DNA from: an uncultured Gammaproteobacteria bacterium
Lineage (GTDB): Bacteria; Pseudomonadota; Gammaproteobacteria; Pseudomonadales; Pseudohongiellaceae
NCBI GenBank assembly: GCA_913061515.1
Contig: CAJXSF010000019.1
Coordinates: forward strand, 1 to 51,738
Length of the DNA stretch: 51,738 nt
Direction of reading: 5' to 3'
Made by a program: the position numbers and the translations under genes. The notes beneath the pieces were generated by a model. That model saw nothing but the letters and a program-made list of their open reading frames with translations, was not told the DNA's origin and made no database searches. Within the stretch, counting starts at the first letter, position 1. Each line of letters opens with the position of its first letter. Of this stretch, positions 27,248 to 39,214 are shown piece after piece.

Positions 27248-28780
27248 TTACGTAGCCTCAGCAACATAGGCCGCAAGAGCGCGTAACTCCGGCTCACTAA
27301 GTTGCGCTCCGTAAGCTGGCATCGCGCCTACCCCTTGGTTTACCGCCGCAAACACTTGCTCCACCGTCGGCTGCAAGGTATTAAGATTTGGTCCAATTGC
27401 TCCTACGCTGCCTGCATCTGCTAATGTGTGACATACGGTACAGTTCGGTTGTGCTTTGCCCATGAACAATTCACGACCTTGCGCAGCCAGTGGCGACAAA
27501 GCGATTGTCGAGCCGGCCGCCTGCGCACCAGTTGCAACGGAAGCGGCACTGGCTGCGGCGCCAGCACCCGCAACTGCGTTGAGCTGCGCAACTACGTCTA
27601 TTTCTAATGCTGGGTCATTCCAACCATTGTGGCCGTAACCTCGATGATTAGGAATCGCATCGCGCGGTTGAATATCGCCTTCTCTGTCAGTTGCACGCGA
27701 CACAAAACGGCGCTTGCCTAAAGTGAGCTCCACTGGGAATACAAAACTGCGCCAAGCGTTCGGACCAAGATCCGGGCCCACCAACTGCGCTTCATGCCAA
27801 CTCTGCCCGTTATCTGCCGACACCTCCACTTTCGCAATCCCTCGCTCACCGGAAAACGCCACCCCATGCAAGGTATTAGCACCAGGGATGACAGATATCC
27901 CGTCGGCACCTGGGCCATTTAACCAAGATTTCACAGGCATACGGTACATAGAAGGGTGAACCGGGCTGCCAGATTCACCAATGTCACGGAAGCGATAACT
28001 AGACACTTGAATCGATGCACCTGTTTCTTCTTCGGTTAAAGCCAGCTTTTTAACCCACTTCACATTATTCACGCCAAAGTACCCCGGCACGAGCATACGC
28101 ACAGGGCCACCATGTACCAAAGGTAATGGGGCGCCATTCATCTCCCATACCAACAAACAATCTTGTAAACCTTTGTCTATTGCAATGGAGCGCTCCACTA
28201 CTACTTGCGCTGGATCCACACCCTCGGGCAGCGTTTCGGCGCCAGTCGCTGTCACGTATAATTTTCCATCATTAGGGCCACCGAAATGCTCTATCACATC
28301 GCTGACTTTAACTCCGGTCCATAAGGCACAAGCTGCTGCACCAGTCGCCCATTGAGAACCTGATGGTTTATGTGGAAAATAAGCCCGCCCATTGCCTGAA
28401 CATTGCAGAACGGCGGCCTCGATATGCACTGGCAATGCTTTCAGCTGTTCGAGCGTGATGGAGCCGCTGCGTTGCGCCCCTTCCACTTCGATGCTCCAAG
28501 CATCGCGGTTGGCGACTATCGATTCATCGGGAGTTGGCAGATTATTACGGACGAAGAACGCCGATTGTGGCGTAATAGGTGCGACACCAAAGGCTGAGCG
28601 CAAAGTCTCAAGCGCCCAAGGCTGGTCATTGTGTATTACAAAATTGGCTGACAATTTACCCGTGGGCATTGGCCGTTGCATCGCTTGTGCGCTTGCAAGA
28701 CTTGCCATCGGACCTACGGCCGCGACAGCCCCACCGAGTGCAAATGCCTTAATTAAACTTCGTCGCGTATAAGTGCTCAT
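27248..28780 (-). CDS. Sulfite-oxidase-like molybdoenzyme fused to cytochrome c
   Basis: Probable periplasmic sulfite dehydrogenase. A twin-arginine signal (TRRSLIKAFALGG) implies folded export with molybdopterin. The oxidoreductase domain carries the molybdenum-ligating C127 in VLQCSGNGR and the later GGPVRMLVPGYFG segment, followed by the Mo-co dimerisation domain (about 270-400). An Ala-rich linker leads to a C-terminal cytochrome c domain with C447-T-V-C-H451 and a likely Met ligand at M487. In SorAB the haem is a separate subunit; here it is fused. Substrate is inferred, not proven. Confidence 0.88.
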   Translation of the reverse strand: MSTYTRRSLIKAFALGGAVAAVGPMASLASAQAMQRPMPTGKLSANFVIHNDQPWALETLRSAFGVAPITPQSAFFVRNNLPTPDESIVANRDAWSIEVEGAQRSGSITLEQLKALPVHIEAAVLQCSGNGRAYFPHKPSGSQWATGAAACALWTGVKVSDVIEHFGGPNDGKLYVTATGAETLPEGVDPAQVVVERSIAIDKGLQDCLLVWEMNGAPLPLVHGGPVRMLVPGYFGVNNVKWVKKLALTEEETGASIQVSSYRFRDIGESGSPVHPSMYRMPVKSWLNGPGADGISVIPGANTLHGVAFSGERGIAKVEVSADNGQSWHEAQLVGPDLGPNAWRSFVFPVELTLGKRRFVSRATDREGDIQPRDAIPNHRGYGHNGWNDPALEIDVVAQLNAVAGAGAAASAASVATGAQAAGSTIALSPLAAQGRELFMGKAQPNCTVCHTLADAGSVGAIGPNLNTLQPTVEQVFAAVNQGVGAMPAYGAQLSEPELRALAAYVAEAT

Positions 28781-29008
28781 AATGAATCCTCACCAGTCAT
28801 AATTCTTCTAAATCTGTAGGAAGAAACTACTCCTAATCTAGAGAAATTAATAGGTTCAGAAAGGGGCAATTTTTCCCAATCACACGGCCCTTGGCCTATC
28901 TGCTGCTTCGCTGCGATTTGCCTCACTCACCCCGAATGACTAGAATGCAGCCCACTGACAGCGAAAGCCAGCATCATCCAAATAGATATTTAAAGTAGAG
29001 TTTTATCC

Positions 29009-29323
29009 ATGCAGATTGCCACAATATACACCATCATCGCTCGCTTCGAGGCCTTCACTTGGGCGGGATTACTCGTGGGCATGTTTTTAAAATATGGGTT
29101 GGAGACAACTGAGATGGGGGTTTGGTTATTCGGGCGACTACACGGCTTTGCTTTTCTAGCCTATTTCATTATCGCTATAGTCACCGGGCTTCGCCTAAAA
29201 TGGCCATGGTGGGCAAGCTTGCTCGCGGTGTTGGCCGCAATCCCGCCGCTAGTCACCTTTCCGCTTGAGCTGTGGTTCCGCAAGATAGGCTTGTTAGAAA
29301 CACCAGATGCTGTGACTAATTAA
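29009..29323 (+). CDS. DUF3817-family membrane protein
   Basis: A 104-residue protein with three hydrophobic helices. The features match DUF3817: a Y-x3-A-x2-E-x2-T-W start (IIARFEAFTWAGLL), a GRLHGFAF motif near 43-50, and a conserved FPLELWF near the end. The function is unknown. The gene is divergent from the sulfite-oxidase-like gene, with a 228-bp gap in which I see no other gene, and convergent with guaA. Confidence 0.82.
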   Translation: MQIATIYTIIARFEAFTWAGLLVGMFLKYGLETTEMGVWLFGRLHGFAFLAYFIIAIVTGLRLKWPWWASLLAVLAAIPPLVTFPLELWFRKIGLLETPDAVTN

Positions 29324-29408
29324 GCTCGCTACACTCTTTTCTGGACAGCCTTTCCAGCCCCCTTCATATATCGCGAAGGCGAATATGTTAGTCATATTCA
29401 ATCAAAAA

Positions 29409-29439
29409 TGGCTATGCTCTTAAAAAGTAACATAGCCAT
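29409..29439 (-). terminator. Terminator of guaBA
   Basis: A 9-bp perfect stem (ATGGCTATG / CATAGCCAT) with a 13-base loop, followed on the minus strand by TTTTTGATTG. It lies 18 bases past the guaA stop and may also act on the convergent DUF3817 transcript. Confidence 0.75.
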
Positions 29440-29456
29440 TTGTAGAGGGTTTTCGT

Positions 29457-31028
29457 TTACTCCCACTCAATCGTGGCGGGAGGTTTCGAAGAAATATCGT
29501 AGGCGACCCTAGACACATCGGCAATCTCATTAATAATGCGATTGCTGACAGTCTCAAGCAACTCATAAGGCAAATGTGCCCAACGCGCTGTCATGAAATC
29601 AATGGTTTCTACCGCGCGGATAGTAATAACCCACGAGTAGCGTCGCGCATCGCCGACCACCCCAACAGAGCGAACTGGCAGGAACACCGCAAAGGCTTGG
29701 CTAGTTTTGTGGTAGTAACCAGAGTTGTGCAGCTCTTCGATAAAGATCGCATCGGCCTTACGCAGAATATCGCAATACTCTTTTTTCACTTCACCAAGAA
29801 TACGCACGCCAAGGCCTGGCCCTGGGAATGGGTGACGGTGAACCATATCGTAAGGCAGGCCTAGTTCTAAACCAAGTTTGCGTACTTCGTCTTTAAACAA
29901 TTCACGCAGTGGCTCTACCAACCCTAGCTTCATGTCTTCGGGCAGGCCGCCAACATTATGGTGTGACTTGATCACATGTGCCTTGCCTGTTTTGGACCCT
30001 GCGGACTCGATCACGTCTGGGTAAATCGTGCCTTGGGCTAGCCACTTCACGTTTTCTATTTTGCTGGCCTCGGCATCAAACACTTCGATGAATGTGTTGC
30101 CGATCGCTTTGCGTTTGAGCTCTGGATCACTGATGCCTTTCAACGCACTTAAAAACTGCTCTTCGGCATCGGCGCGAATGACTTTCACACCCATGTTCTT
30201 AGCGAAAGTTGCCATGACCTGCTCGCCTTCGTTCAAACGCAGTAAGCCGTTGTCAACGAATACGCAGGTCAGTTGATCGCCAATAGCTTTGTGCAGCAAT
30301 GCTGCCACTACAGAAGAATCAACTCCACCGGACAAACCTAGCAAGACGTGATCACTGCCTACTTGCTCACGCACTTTGCTAATGGCATCTTCAATAATAT
30401 TGGCCGAAGTCCAAAGTGCTTCGCACTGACATATATCACGAACAAAACGTTCTAAAATTCGCAAACCTTGCGCAGTATGAGTCACTTCTGGGTGAAACTG
30501 AATACCGTAGAACTGACGCTCTTCGTTAGACATCGCCGCAATCGGCGCGCTTTCAGTTGCGGCAATGATGCCAAAACCCTCTGGCACTTTTACCACTTTA
30601 TCGCCATGGCTCATCCATACATCTAGTTGTGCCAATCCTTCAGGGGTAATGCGATCTTCAATCCCTTCAAACAATGCAGTAGGTGCGCAGACATTGACCT
30701 CTGCATAACCAAACTCAGACTTTGATGATGCCTCAACCTTACCGCCCAATTGCTCGGCCATGGTTTGCATGCCGTAGCAGATCCCTAGCAATGGCAAATT
30801 GGCAGTAAATAGAAACTCAGGCGCACGAGGCGAATTTTCTGCAGTTGCCGTTTCGGGGCCTCCTGAGAAAATGATGCCCTGTGGTGCAAACTCTTCGATC
30901 TCGGCTTGTGTGGACTGGTAATCCCAGATTTCACAATACACCCCCAGCTCACGCACGCGTCGCGCGATGAGCTGAGTGTATTGAGATCCGAAATCCAGAA
31001 TGAGAATTTTCTGGCTATGAATATTCAA
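29457..31028 (-). CDS. guaA: GMP synthase (glutamine-hydrolysing)
   Basis: Aminates XMP to GMP. The N-terminal class I amidotransferase has C84 in LGICYGMQ and the FHPEVTH motif. The ATP pyrophosphatase domain has the PP-loop [11 protein letters not shown], and the dimerisation domain ends in PPATIEWE. The 523 residues are standard. No ATG exists between the guaB stop and the conserved N-terminus, so the start is the TTG at 31028. It lies 25 bp after guaB, forming guaBA. Confidence 0.97.
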   Translation of the reverse strand: MNIHSQKILILDFGSQYTQLIARRVRELGVYCEIWDYQSTQAEIEEFAPQGIIFSGGPETATAENSPRAPEFLFTANLPLLGICYGMQTMAEQLGGKVEASSKSEFGYAEVNVCAPTALFEGIEDRITPEGLAQLDVWMSHGDKVVKVPEGFGIIAATESAPIAAMSNEERQFYGIQFHPEVTHTAQGLRILERFVRDICQCEALWTSANIIEDAISKVREQVGSDHVLLGLSGGVDSSVVAALLHKAIGDQLTCVFVDNGLLRLNEGEQVMATFAKNMGVKVIRADAEEQFLSALKGISDPELKRKAIGNTFIEVFDAEASKIENVKWLAQGTIYPDVIESAGSKTGKAHVIKSHHNVGGLPEDMKLGLVEPLRELFKDEVRKLGLELGLPYDMVHRHPFPGPGLGVRILGEVKKEYCDILRKADAIFIEELHNSGYYHKTSQAFAVFLPVRSVGVVGDARRYSWVITIRAVETIDFMTARWAHLPYELLETVSNRIINEIADVSRVAYDISSKPPATIEWE

Positions 31029-31053
31029 GATGGTTTCTGCCTGCGTAATGGTT

Positions 31054-33199
<2,146 letters not shown>

Positions 33200-33213
33200 T
33201 TTTCTTCTCCACT

Positions 33214-33999
33214 CTACTTTAGTTTTAATCTGTCGGGAAAACGTCGATTGAGCTTGTCCATAAGAGCAGGCATGACATTGACATGGGCCTCTAACAAAGC
33301 AGCGATAGCGTCCTCTGGCAGCCAATTACAGCGGCGGAAAAATTGCACAAAATCGCAATAGGCAGCCCGCTGTGCACTTAACCTCTTGCGAGCGCGCTCT
33401 AAGTCGATTAAACAAATGTCGCCAGAATTCAAATCAATAAAAAGATGGGCAGGAAACAAGGCCCCATGCTGCCATCCACGCGCATGGATCTCTAGCAATT
33501 GTTCGCCCACGCGGCGAAGCTGGGGTAAATAGTGATGCCAACTGTTGACGCTCTTAGCACAGTCCGCAAGACTAGGTAGCTCAACCTTAGGAGTTAACAA
33601 GATGGCTTGCGCTGCCCCGTTAGCTGTGTGGGTTCTTGCCCCAAACGCCCCTAACTCGACGCAGGGCCACCCTTCTAGCATCGCCATTTGCAAGGCATCC
33701 GCCTCGAATTGAAACGTGGGCGCGCCACTTAAATAACGTAAAGAGTAGCGCTTTTGGTTTTCTTGCCGTTTTAGATAATAGCTTCGAAACTTGCCGTCTT
33801 GCTGTTGTAGTCGCACGATCGACACGCCACTCCAACCATTGCGGCGAATATTGGCGGGCTCAACAAACTCATGGGGCAGTTCCCACAATTGCTCAAAACT
33901 TGCGAGGTTTGCGACGCTTAACTGATTAGCGAGGTTTTCACCAATAATATTAAGTTCATTTTTTTTAATGGAGTTTAAAGTAGTTGCTGTTAAGGTCAT
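33214..33999 (-). CDS. InaA/WaaP-like lipopolysaccharide kinase family protein
   Basis: A small protein-kinase-fold protein of 261 residues. The likely ATP lysine lies in RSYYLKRQ, with the glutamate in FQFEADAL. The catalytic-loop region reads ARGWQHGALFPAHLFID, and the metal-binding Asp lies in ICLIDLERAR. Pseudomonas InaA and the LPS heptose kinase WaaP share this layout. By analogy it would phosphorylate LPS core sugars or a related envelope substrate; that is inference. It lies 11 bp after the YejM-like gene. Confidence 0.8.
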   Translation of the reverse strand: MTLTATTLNSIKKNELNIIGENLANQLSVANLASFEQLWELPHEFVEPANIRRNGWSGVSIVRLQQQDGKFRSYYLKRQENQKRYSLRYLSGAPTFQFEADALQMAMLEGWPCVELGAFGARTHTANGAAQAILLTPKVELPSLADCAKSVNSWHHYLPQLRRVGEQLLEIHARGWQHGALFPAHLFIDLNSGDICLIDLERARKRLSAQRAAYCDFVQFFRRCNWLPEDAIAALLEAHVNVMPALMDKLNRRFPDRLKLK

Positions 34000-34010
34000 G
34001 AGTCATCATC

Positions 34011-35834
34011 TCAATGATAGAAGCGCGAAACTTCACGCGCAAATTGCCCCAACGGGGTTTTATAATCAGCTGTTGTTGTTTTCAGATCGATAGATTCATC
34101 TTGCGTCGTAGTAGCAAGTTCGTCATAAGCGGCCCCCTTTTTACTGAACACCATTTTCACTTCTGGGGTCACGAGAGTGTCACCATGCCAGTCACTGACA
34201 ACGGTGTACTCGCGATCATATTGCGGGCTCAACAAGTCGCTACCAAAGCTATAAGCATTTGGATCTAAGTCGACCCCTAGAAGAGACAAAATCGTGGCAG
34301 GCAAATCATGATGACTCGTCATAACATTGGTAATACTTGGCGCTTTGCCAGGCACATGGATCAATAACGGAACACGAATCTGTTGCTGACTAAACGTCGA
34401 GTTATGTCCCCAACGCCCGTTTTCCATAAACTCTTCGCCATGATCACCTGTCACGACAACGATAGTATTGTCGAGAAGCCCTTGTTCCTCTAAGGCATTG
34501 AATACTCGGCCTAGTTGGCTATCTAAGTGATGGGTTGCATTGATGTATCGATTGCGAATGCGCTCGATCTGCGCGGGCACATCAACAGTCAAATAATTGA
34601 AGTCTTCGATGTAGTCATCACGAATGATGCTTTCTTCTGGGAAATAGTAATTAGCGTGCGCTGATTCGAAAAACATAAAGCTGAAAAACGGCGCGTCTGC
34701 AGATTCAATAAACCGCAACATATCTCCGACATTTTTGCGGTCACGTTCCCAACCTTCACCCTCAGTGTAAGATTGCAGTTGCGAATCCTGCAAACCAGCA
34801 AAAATCGTTTTATCGAACTCCGGATAGGAGAATCGTGAGCTTGTATAAGCCATCATTTCATAATTATTTTTTTTAATGAGTTCCATCATCAATGGTGCTC
34901 TATTAGCATAGAGAAAATCAAACCAATACTGACCATATAGACCATAAAATTGTGCAAACATCCCCATTCTCGTGCCATTACCTCCGCTATAATGCTCATT
35001 AAAGCGTTGAGAATGCTGCGCAAAGCGCCATGTATTGGGCGTTATGTCCGGATCAAGCATGTCAGCACGCAAAGACTCTGACACCAACCAAACTATGTTA
35101 TATGCTTTCGTGAATTTGACGTCCGGCGTCGCTAAATAATCAATACTCCCACCTGTTTCATAGGAATCGACCATTAAAGAATCAGGCCTGTTTATTTCAA
35201 ACCCACGATTCTCGAAGAACGATCGGGCAGTAATAGGAATATACCACACAATCCGATCAGCTGTACCCAAGATGACGCGATTGTAATTAAACTCTGAAAA
35301 CGCATACCAACCCGCCTGCACACATAGCAATAAGGCAAGGCCCGAAAGCAAGCGTGTGCGGTTAAGAAACTTGGGATAGAATCGCTCAAACGGAATCATT
35401 CGTAATAGCAAATAAACCACAACGGCTATCATTATAGCTGCAAGAGCGATCGTTTGATTAGTGGACGCAGACGCTCCCATGGCCTCAATGCCGCCAGGGG
35501 TTACCAACAGATTGAACACGAAAAAATTGAAATAAAAGCCATACATGTCACGCAGTTTGTAATTCGCGACCATAAAAATAATAGTGGCAATACACAGCAA
35601 CAACATGACTACATCTAGAGCTTTTACTTGATAACCCCGGCGATGCAGAGTTTGGCGCAGGGCGTAAAGAATGAGAATAGGAATATTTAATATGAAAGCT
35701 TGTACTGTCGCTGCCAAGAGAAGAAAAAGGTCGGCCGAAAACCCCATAACAGGCTGCCACGCAAGCCAAAGATTGCCCAAAAATACAGCACTGATACTGA
35801 ATAATACCGTGCGAAATGCAATTGCCGTGGGCAT
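34011..35834 (-). CDS. YejM/PbgA-like inner-membrane protein with sulfatase-fold domain
   Basis: About five membrane helices (residues 8-180) precede a periplasmic alkaline-phosphatase/sulfatase-fold domain, the architecture of DUF3413-sulfatase proteins such as E. coli YejM/PbgA/LapC (586 residues), which senses LPS and tunes LpxC stability. Metal-site residues of active relatives appear retained: E253 in WLVSES, T288 in GNGTRMG, D464-H465 in TGDHGEE and H477 in WGHNS. It could therefore be a phospho-lipid transferase rather than only a sensor. The start ATG has a GGAGG site. It is the first gene of an operon with the kinase and methyltransferase, and a PmrA-like box lies 60 bp upstream. Confidence 0.87.
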   Translation of the reverse strand: MPTAIAFRTVLFSISAVFLGNLWLAWQPVMGFSADLFLLLAATVQAFILNIPILILYALRQTLHRRGYQVKALDVVMLLLCIATIIFMVANYKLRDMYGFYFNFFVFNLLVTPGGIEAMGASASTNQTIALAAIMIAVVVYLLLRMIPFERFYPKFLNRTRLLSGLALLLCVQAGWYAFSEFNYNRVILGTADRIVWYIPITARSFFENRGFEINRPDSLMVDSYETGGSIDYLATPDVKFTKAYNIVWLVSESLRADMLDPDITPNTWRFAQHSQRFNEHYSGGNGTRMGMFAQFYGLYGQYWFDFLYANRAPLMMELIKKNNYEMMAYTSSRFSYPEFDKTIFAGLQDSQLQSYTEGEGWERDRKNVGDMLRFIESADAPFFSFMFFESAHANYYFPEESIIRDDYIEDFNYLTVDVPAQIERIRNRYINATHHLDSQLGRVFNALEEQGLLDNTIVVVTGDHGEEFMENGRWGHNSTFSQQQIRVPLLIHVPGKAPSITNVMTSHHDLPATILSLLGVDLDPNAYSFGSDLLSPQYDREYTVVSDWHGDTLVTPEVKMVFSKKGAAYDELATTTQDESIDLKTTTADYKTPLGQFAREVSRFYH

Positions 35835-35877
35835 CGAGAATGCGCCTCCAGAGTTAACAAAGTCATATCTTTGTCAC

Positions 35878-35910
35878 ATCATAGAAACGCAAGCTTAAGT
35901 CAATATTAAG
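35878..35910 (-). promoter_or_regulatory. PmrA/QseB-like box plus -10 upstream of the YejM-like operon
   Basis: On the minus strand the sequence reads CTTAAT-N5-CTTAAG (35910-35894), a full match to the published PmrA consensus YTTAAK-N5-YTTAAK. After 10 bases comes TATGAT (35883-35878), a 5/6 match to the -10 hexamer. A start near 35871 would leave a leader of about 36 nt containing the GGAGG site. The box lies just past the stop of the upstream operon. Confidence 0.7.
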
Positions 35911-35918
35911 TAATTCGA

Positions 35919-36638
35919 TTAAAACTCATATTCCAGCAGAAAGCGGAAAGTACGATCTGGTGTCGTGTCGTTCAACCCAGCGATAATACCAGCCTCCCAG
36001 TACCACTTTTTATTATTCTCACCCCTAATAAGACCAGAGATCATAGGCCCCAAACCGCGTGTAAACTCATCAGCGTAAAACTCGACACCTGGCTCGAAAG
36101 TCTCTTGCAAGCGATAACGCAACTGCATCGACGCGAAGCGATCAATTTCATTGTCGATATTTGAGCCAAACTCGTACTCTAAGCCCAAATTCAATGTTGC
36201 GACCCAGTCTCCCCATTGCCGACTAGTAAGCAACACGGCGGCGACCTCTGCAATGCTCTCGCTAAACTCGCGCTCGTATTCAAATAACAGCCCCCAGTCT
36301 GCATTGAATTCACCCTGCTCTGTCAGCTGAATTTTTGTTTCTAACTCATAGGCATCGGGTTTGAACGACCGACCTGGCAACTTAACACCCTTCAAATAAA
36401 CTTCGCTAAAGATGCGATCATTTAGTGAAAAACCATAGGAGATACTCTGCCGTAACAAACCGTCCTCGACGGGGTCATCATCTTGTTGATAAAACGAACG
36501 CAGTTCTATTTCTTTTTCTAAAGCTTGCACATAAGGGTCATACACCCTAGAGACACCATTATGATGCAAGGGATTATCAGCAAATGAGGAGGCGGTGTAT
36601 AAATAAAATACTAACCCTATAGCAATTAATTTTTGCAT
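35919..36638 (-). CDS. Predicted outer-membrane/periplasmic beta-rich protein of the iron cassette
   Basis: A 239-residue protein with a signal peptide (cleavage after SFA-D). The body alternates polar and aromatic residues (for example WGLLFEYEREF, WVATLNLGLEYEF) and ends in FRFLLEYEF. A terminal Phe after alternating residues is the outer-membrane beta-barrel signature. I cannot assign a named family. It is the last gene of the ten-gene operon, abutting the FTR1 gene with no gap, so a role in iron/metal passage is plausible but unproven. Confidence 0.7.
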   Translation of the reverse strand: MQKLIAIGLVFYLYTASSFADNPLHHNGVSRVYDPYVQALEKEIELRSFYQQDDDPVEDGLLRQSISYGFSLNDRIFSEVYLKGVKLPGRSFKPDAYELETKIQLTEQGEFNADWGLLFEYEREFSESIAEVAAVLLTSRQWGDWVATLNLGLEYEFGSNIDNEIDRFASMQLRYRLQETFEPGVEFYADEFTRGLGPMISGLIRGENNKKWYWEAGIIAGLNDTTPDRTFRFLLEYEF

Positions 36639-37448
36639 TTAACATGACTCTTTTTTAACTGCAACGCGTTGACGCGCAATCCACCATGCCAATAACATGG
36701 CGAGGAGAGAGATAAGAATTGACCCTAAATATAGAAAGGCTTGGGTCAATGTAGGGCTCGCTTCGTAACCAATAGCTGCATGCAATAATTCACCAATGAG
36801 GGAAGACTCCGCAACAACGCCACTGGTATCCCATAAAGTAAATTGTGAAGGCAAGATATCGGCCTGAGAAAGATAAAATGCTGCCTGCCCCATCATTCCT
36901 GCGGCTAACACTAAGCTTAGTACACAGCAAACCAAAAGCCGTCTTCGGCTTTTAAGAGCACTCAAACCATAGTAAAAAAAAGTCCCAAAACTTAATCCGA
37001 CCCCCATCCCAATCGCGCCGCCAGAGAACACCGAATTCATATTATCGGCAAGGACACCATACGCATAAAGATAGAGATAGATCTCGGCACCTTCTCGCGT
37101 TACCGCCATGCTGACGATGCCTATACACAGAAACTGTAATAACAAAACCGGCGTAGTGTAGTCGCTATCGATCATCTTTCTTGTTGCTAGAAAATTATGT
37201 GCTGCAAGTAGTAATGCGATTGCTATCAGTAGCCCAGAGTTCACTAATTCTTGCCCAAACCCTGCAAATGCCATTGATACGGTCTCAAGATTGACCCCAT
37301 AGAGACTAGCGCCGATCATTCCTATAACTAAAGACGCCACTAGCCATTTCACACGCACACCCATGGCGGTAGAGCTTGCCATCAATAAACAAATCAGCAG
37401 CATGGCTTCTAAAACTTCCCGCAAAACGATTATGACGGCATCTGTCAT
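36639..37448 (-). CDS. FTR1-family iron permease
   Basis: Inner-membrane high-affinity iron transporter of the EfeU/Ftr1 family, with about seven helices. Both family REGxE-type motifs are present: R10-E-V-L-E14 and R118-E-G-A-E122. The 269-residue length fits EfeU-like proteins. Ftr1 needs an oxidase partner in fungi, or EfeO/EfeB in bacteria. Here the partner appears to be the cupredoxin encoded 27 bp upstream. No DyP-type EfeB is in the window. Confidence 0.92.
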   Translation of the reverse strand: MTDAVIIVLREVLEAMLLICLLMASSTAMGVRVKWLVASLVIGMIGASLYGVNLETVSMAFAGFGQELVNSGLLIAIALLLAAHNFLATRKMIDSDYTTPVLLLQFLCIGIVSMAVTREGAEIYLYLYAYGVLADNMNSVFSGGAIGMGVGLSFGTFFYYGLSALKSRRRLLVCCVLSLVLAAGMMGQAAFYLSQADILPSQFTLWDTSGVVAESSLIGELLHAAIGYEASPTLTQAFLYLGSILISLLAMLLAWWIARQRVAVKKESC

Positions 37449-37475
37449 TGTAATATTTCCTTTGCACCATCTACT

Positions 37476-37820
37476 TTACTTTGCAATGATTTTTCCCAAT
37501 GCTGTTTTAAGATTAAACTCGCCAAAAAACGGGTATTCACCTGGTTTGAGCGGTCCGATAAAGACAATTCCTTGGCTGTTGCCCACGATTACTTTCTCTC
37601 GGTTGAGTTCGTAGCTTTCAAACTCTTCAGGTGTCGGATCGCGATTATAGATAATCAGTTTGACCTTTTGATTTGCCGGTATGACAAGCTCCGCTGGGAA
37701 AAACAGGTGCTCTCGTATCTCGATCTCAAACACAGGCGTTTGCGCCCAAGTCATTGCGACTGGCCAAGTGGCAAAAATGAATACCAGTGCGCACATAACA
37801 CTCCGATGCCTATAACTCAT
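37476..37820 (-). CDS. Periplasmic cupredoxin-like protein (EfeO-type domain)
   Basis: A 114-residue protein: signal peptide (cleavage after TWA-Q) plus one cupredoxin domain (HLFFPAELVIPANQKVKLII; GEYPFFGEFN). The mature part has no cysteine, so it lacks the classical blue-copper Cys/His/Met set. The EEFES and LNREK segments resemble the cupredoxin domain of EfeO, which is thought to bind iron or copper for Ftr1-type transport. Its ATG overlaps the kinase stop by 4 bp, implying coupling. Confidence 0.85.
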   Translation of the reverse strand: MSYRHRSVMCALVFIFATWPVAMTWAQTPVFEIEIREHLFFPAELVIPANQKVKLIIYNRDPTPEEFESYELNREKVIVGNSQGIVFIGPLKPGEYPFFGEFNLKTALGKIIAK

Positions 37821-39208
37821 GTATTGCCTTCCTCTAAACGAACCTGATCACCGACAATATCAAATGTAATAGTGACACATAAGCCTCCCAGCGACTGTGA
37901 GCGACTCAAACGAATCTTTCCACCATGCATCTCAACGATATGCTTTACAATCGCAAGACCTAAGCCTGAGCCACTGACTCCTGAACTATGGCGATCACCA
38001 TCTAATCGGTAGAAGCGATCAAACACCCTTTCCCGCATAGCCTCTGGTATACCAGCACCAGAGTCTTCGATTTGGATTACAGCGCTCTCACCACGTTGTT
38101 CAACATACATTTCGATCTGCGCTTTGCGCGGAGAATATTTCGATGCATTGCTTAGTAGATTCAGCACGAGTGACTTCAACGCAGTCCCATCCCCAGCCAT
38201 CATGACGCTATTGCCCTTTAAACTGAACTCCTGCTCTTTATCCAGCACCTGTTCATAGTGTTCACTAATCACATCTTGTGTTAGCGCATATAAATTCACT
38301 GGTGCAAATTGCACCATATATTGGTCGGGAGCCGTGCGGTTAAGAATTAGAATTTGCTCTACCAAGTGGCCCATCTGATCAATACTCTGCTGAAGCTCAT
38401 GTACCGATGCTGTCGGTGACTCAAGCTCGTTCAACAGATTATGCACCTGTACTTTCAATGTGCTAATCGGGGTGCGCAGCTCATGGGCCGCATCGGCAGC
38501 AAAACGTTTCTCTCTATTAAAAGATGACTGTAGGCGTCGCAATAGATCATTAGTCGAGAGTGTAAGCGGAGCTAGTTCTTTGGGCACGTCATCTAAACGT
38601 ACAGGGCTTAGATCACTGACCTCCCGTTTCCTGACTTCCTGAGCCAAGCGTCCTATTGGTTGCAAGCCATAGCCCACAATCAACCAAATTAGGAGCGCAG
38701 AAACAGGAATGCTCAACACCGTTGGAATTACTGCCTGCAAAATAACGCTCTCGGCCAATTCATAACGCACATCTTGCCGCTGCGCAGCGAGAAGCCAACG
38801 TTGAGATTCGGGAATATGCACCGCCAACACACGCCAGCGATAGGCATTAAAATTACGATCTGAAAACCCCACTTCCATCGGCGCCATCGCGACAGAAGGC
38901 GCAAGAACCGAGCGCAACAACAAACGGCCCGATTCATCCAGAATCTGGTAGGCAATGACGCTTTCGGCGCTAAGTTCCAAATCATCTTGCACAGGCAGTT
39001 CCAACTCTTCTAGCAAGCGGCTGTTGGCGGAATCAGAGGTCGATGTGCGGATCAAGCTGAGCAATTTCACATGTTCTTGCAATTGCATATCAAACAGCAG
39101 CTCAGCCTCTGCCATACTCTCCCTATACCCTCGAAGGGAGGTCGAAAAACTCACCAATACAATAATCGCAATAAGGGTGAGCGTGAGAAACAGTCGAATA
39201 GAAGCCAT
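37817..39208 (-). CDS. Sensor histidine kinase, QseC/PmrB type
   Basis: Two membrane helices (about 5-22 and 156-180) flank a periplasmic sensor domain of about 130 residues. A HisKA domain has H242 in ADAAHELRTP, and the HATPase domain shows the N box (NLLSNASKYS), DSGAGIP and GSGLGLAIVKHI. The periplasmic domain contains E67-E-L-E70, an ExxE pattern like the Fe(III)-binding motif of PmrB, but one short motif is weak evidence. It is 6 bp after the response-regulator gene, so these are cognate partners. Confidence 0.93.
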   Translation of the reverse strand: MASIRLFLTLTLIAIIVLVSFSTSLRGYRESMAEAELLFDMQLQEHVKLLSLIRTSTSDSANSRLLEELELPVQDDLELSAESVIAYQILDESGRLLLRSVLAPSVAMAPMEVGFSDRNFNAYRWRVLAVHIPESQRWLLAAQRQDVRYELAESVILQAVIPTVLSIPVSALLIWLIVGYGLQPIGRLAQEVRKREVSDLSPVRLDDVPKELAPLTLSTNDLLRRLQSSFNREKRFAADAAHELRTPISTLKVQVHNLLNELESPTASVHELQQSIDQMGHLVEQILILNRTAPDQYMVQFAPVNLYALTQDVISEHYEQVLDKEQEFSLKGNSVMMAGDGTALKSLVLNLLSNASKYSPRKAQIEMYVEQRGESAVIQIEDSGAGIPEAMRERVFDRFYRLDGDRHSSGVSGSGLGLAIVKHIVEMHGGKIRLSRSQSLGGLCVTITFDIVGDQVRLEEGNT

Positions 39209-39214
39209 AGCCCC

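Noticed and set aside
33964..33979. TTTAAT-N4-TTTAAA resembling a PmrA box
   Set aside because: The period is 10, not 11, and it lies inside the InaA-like kinase coding region.
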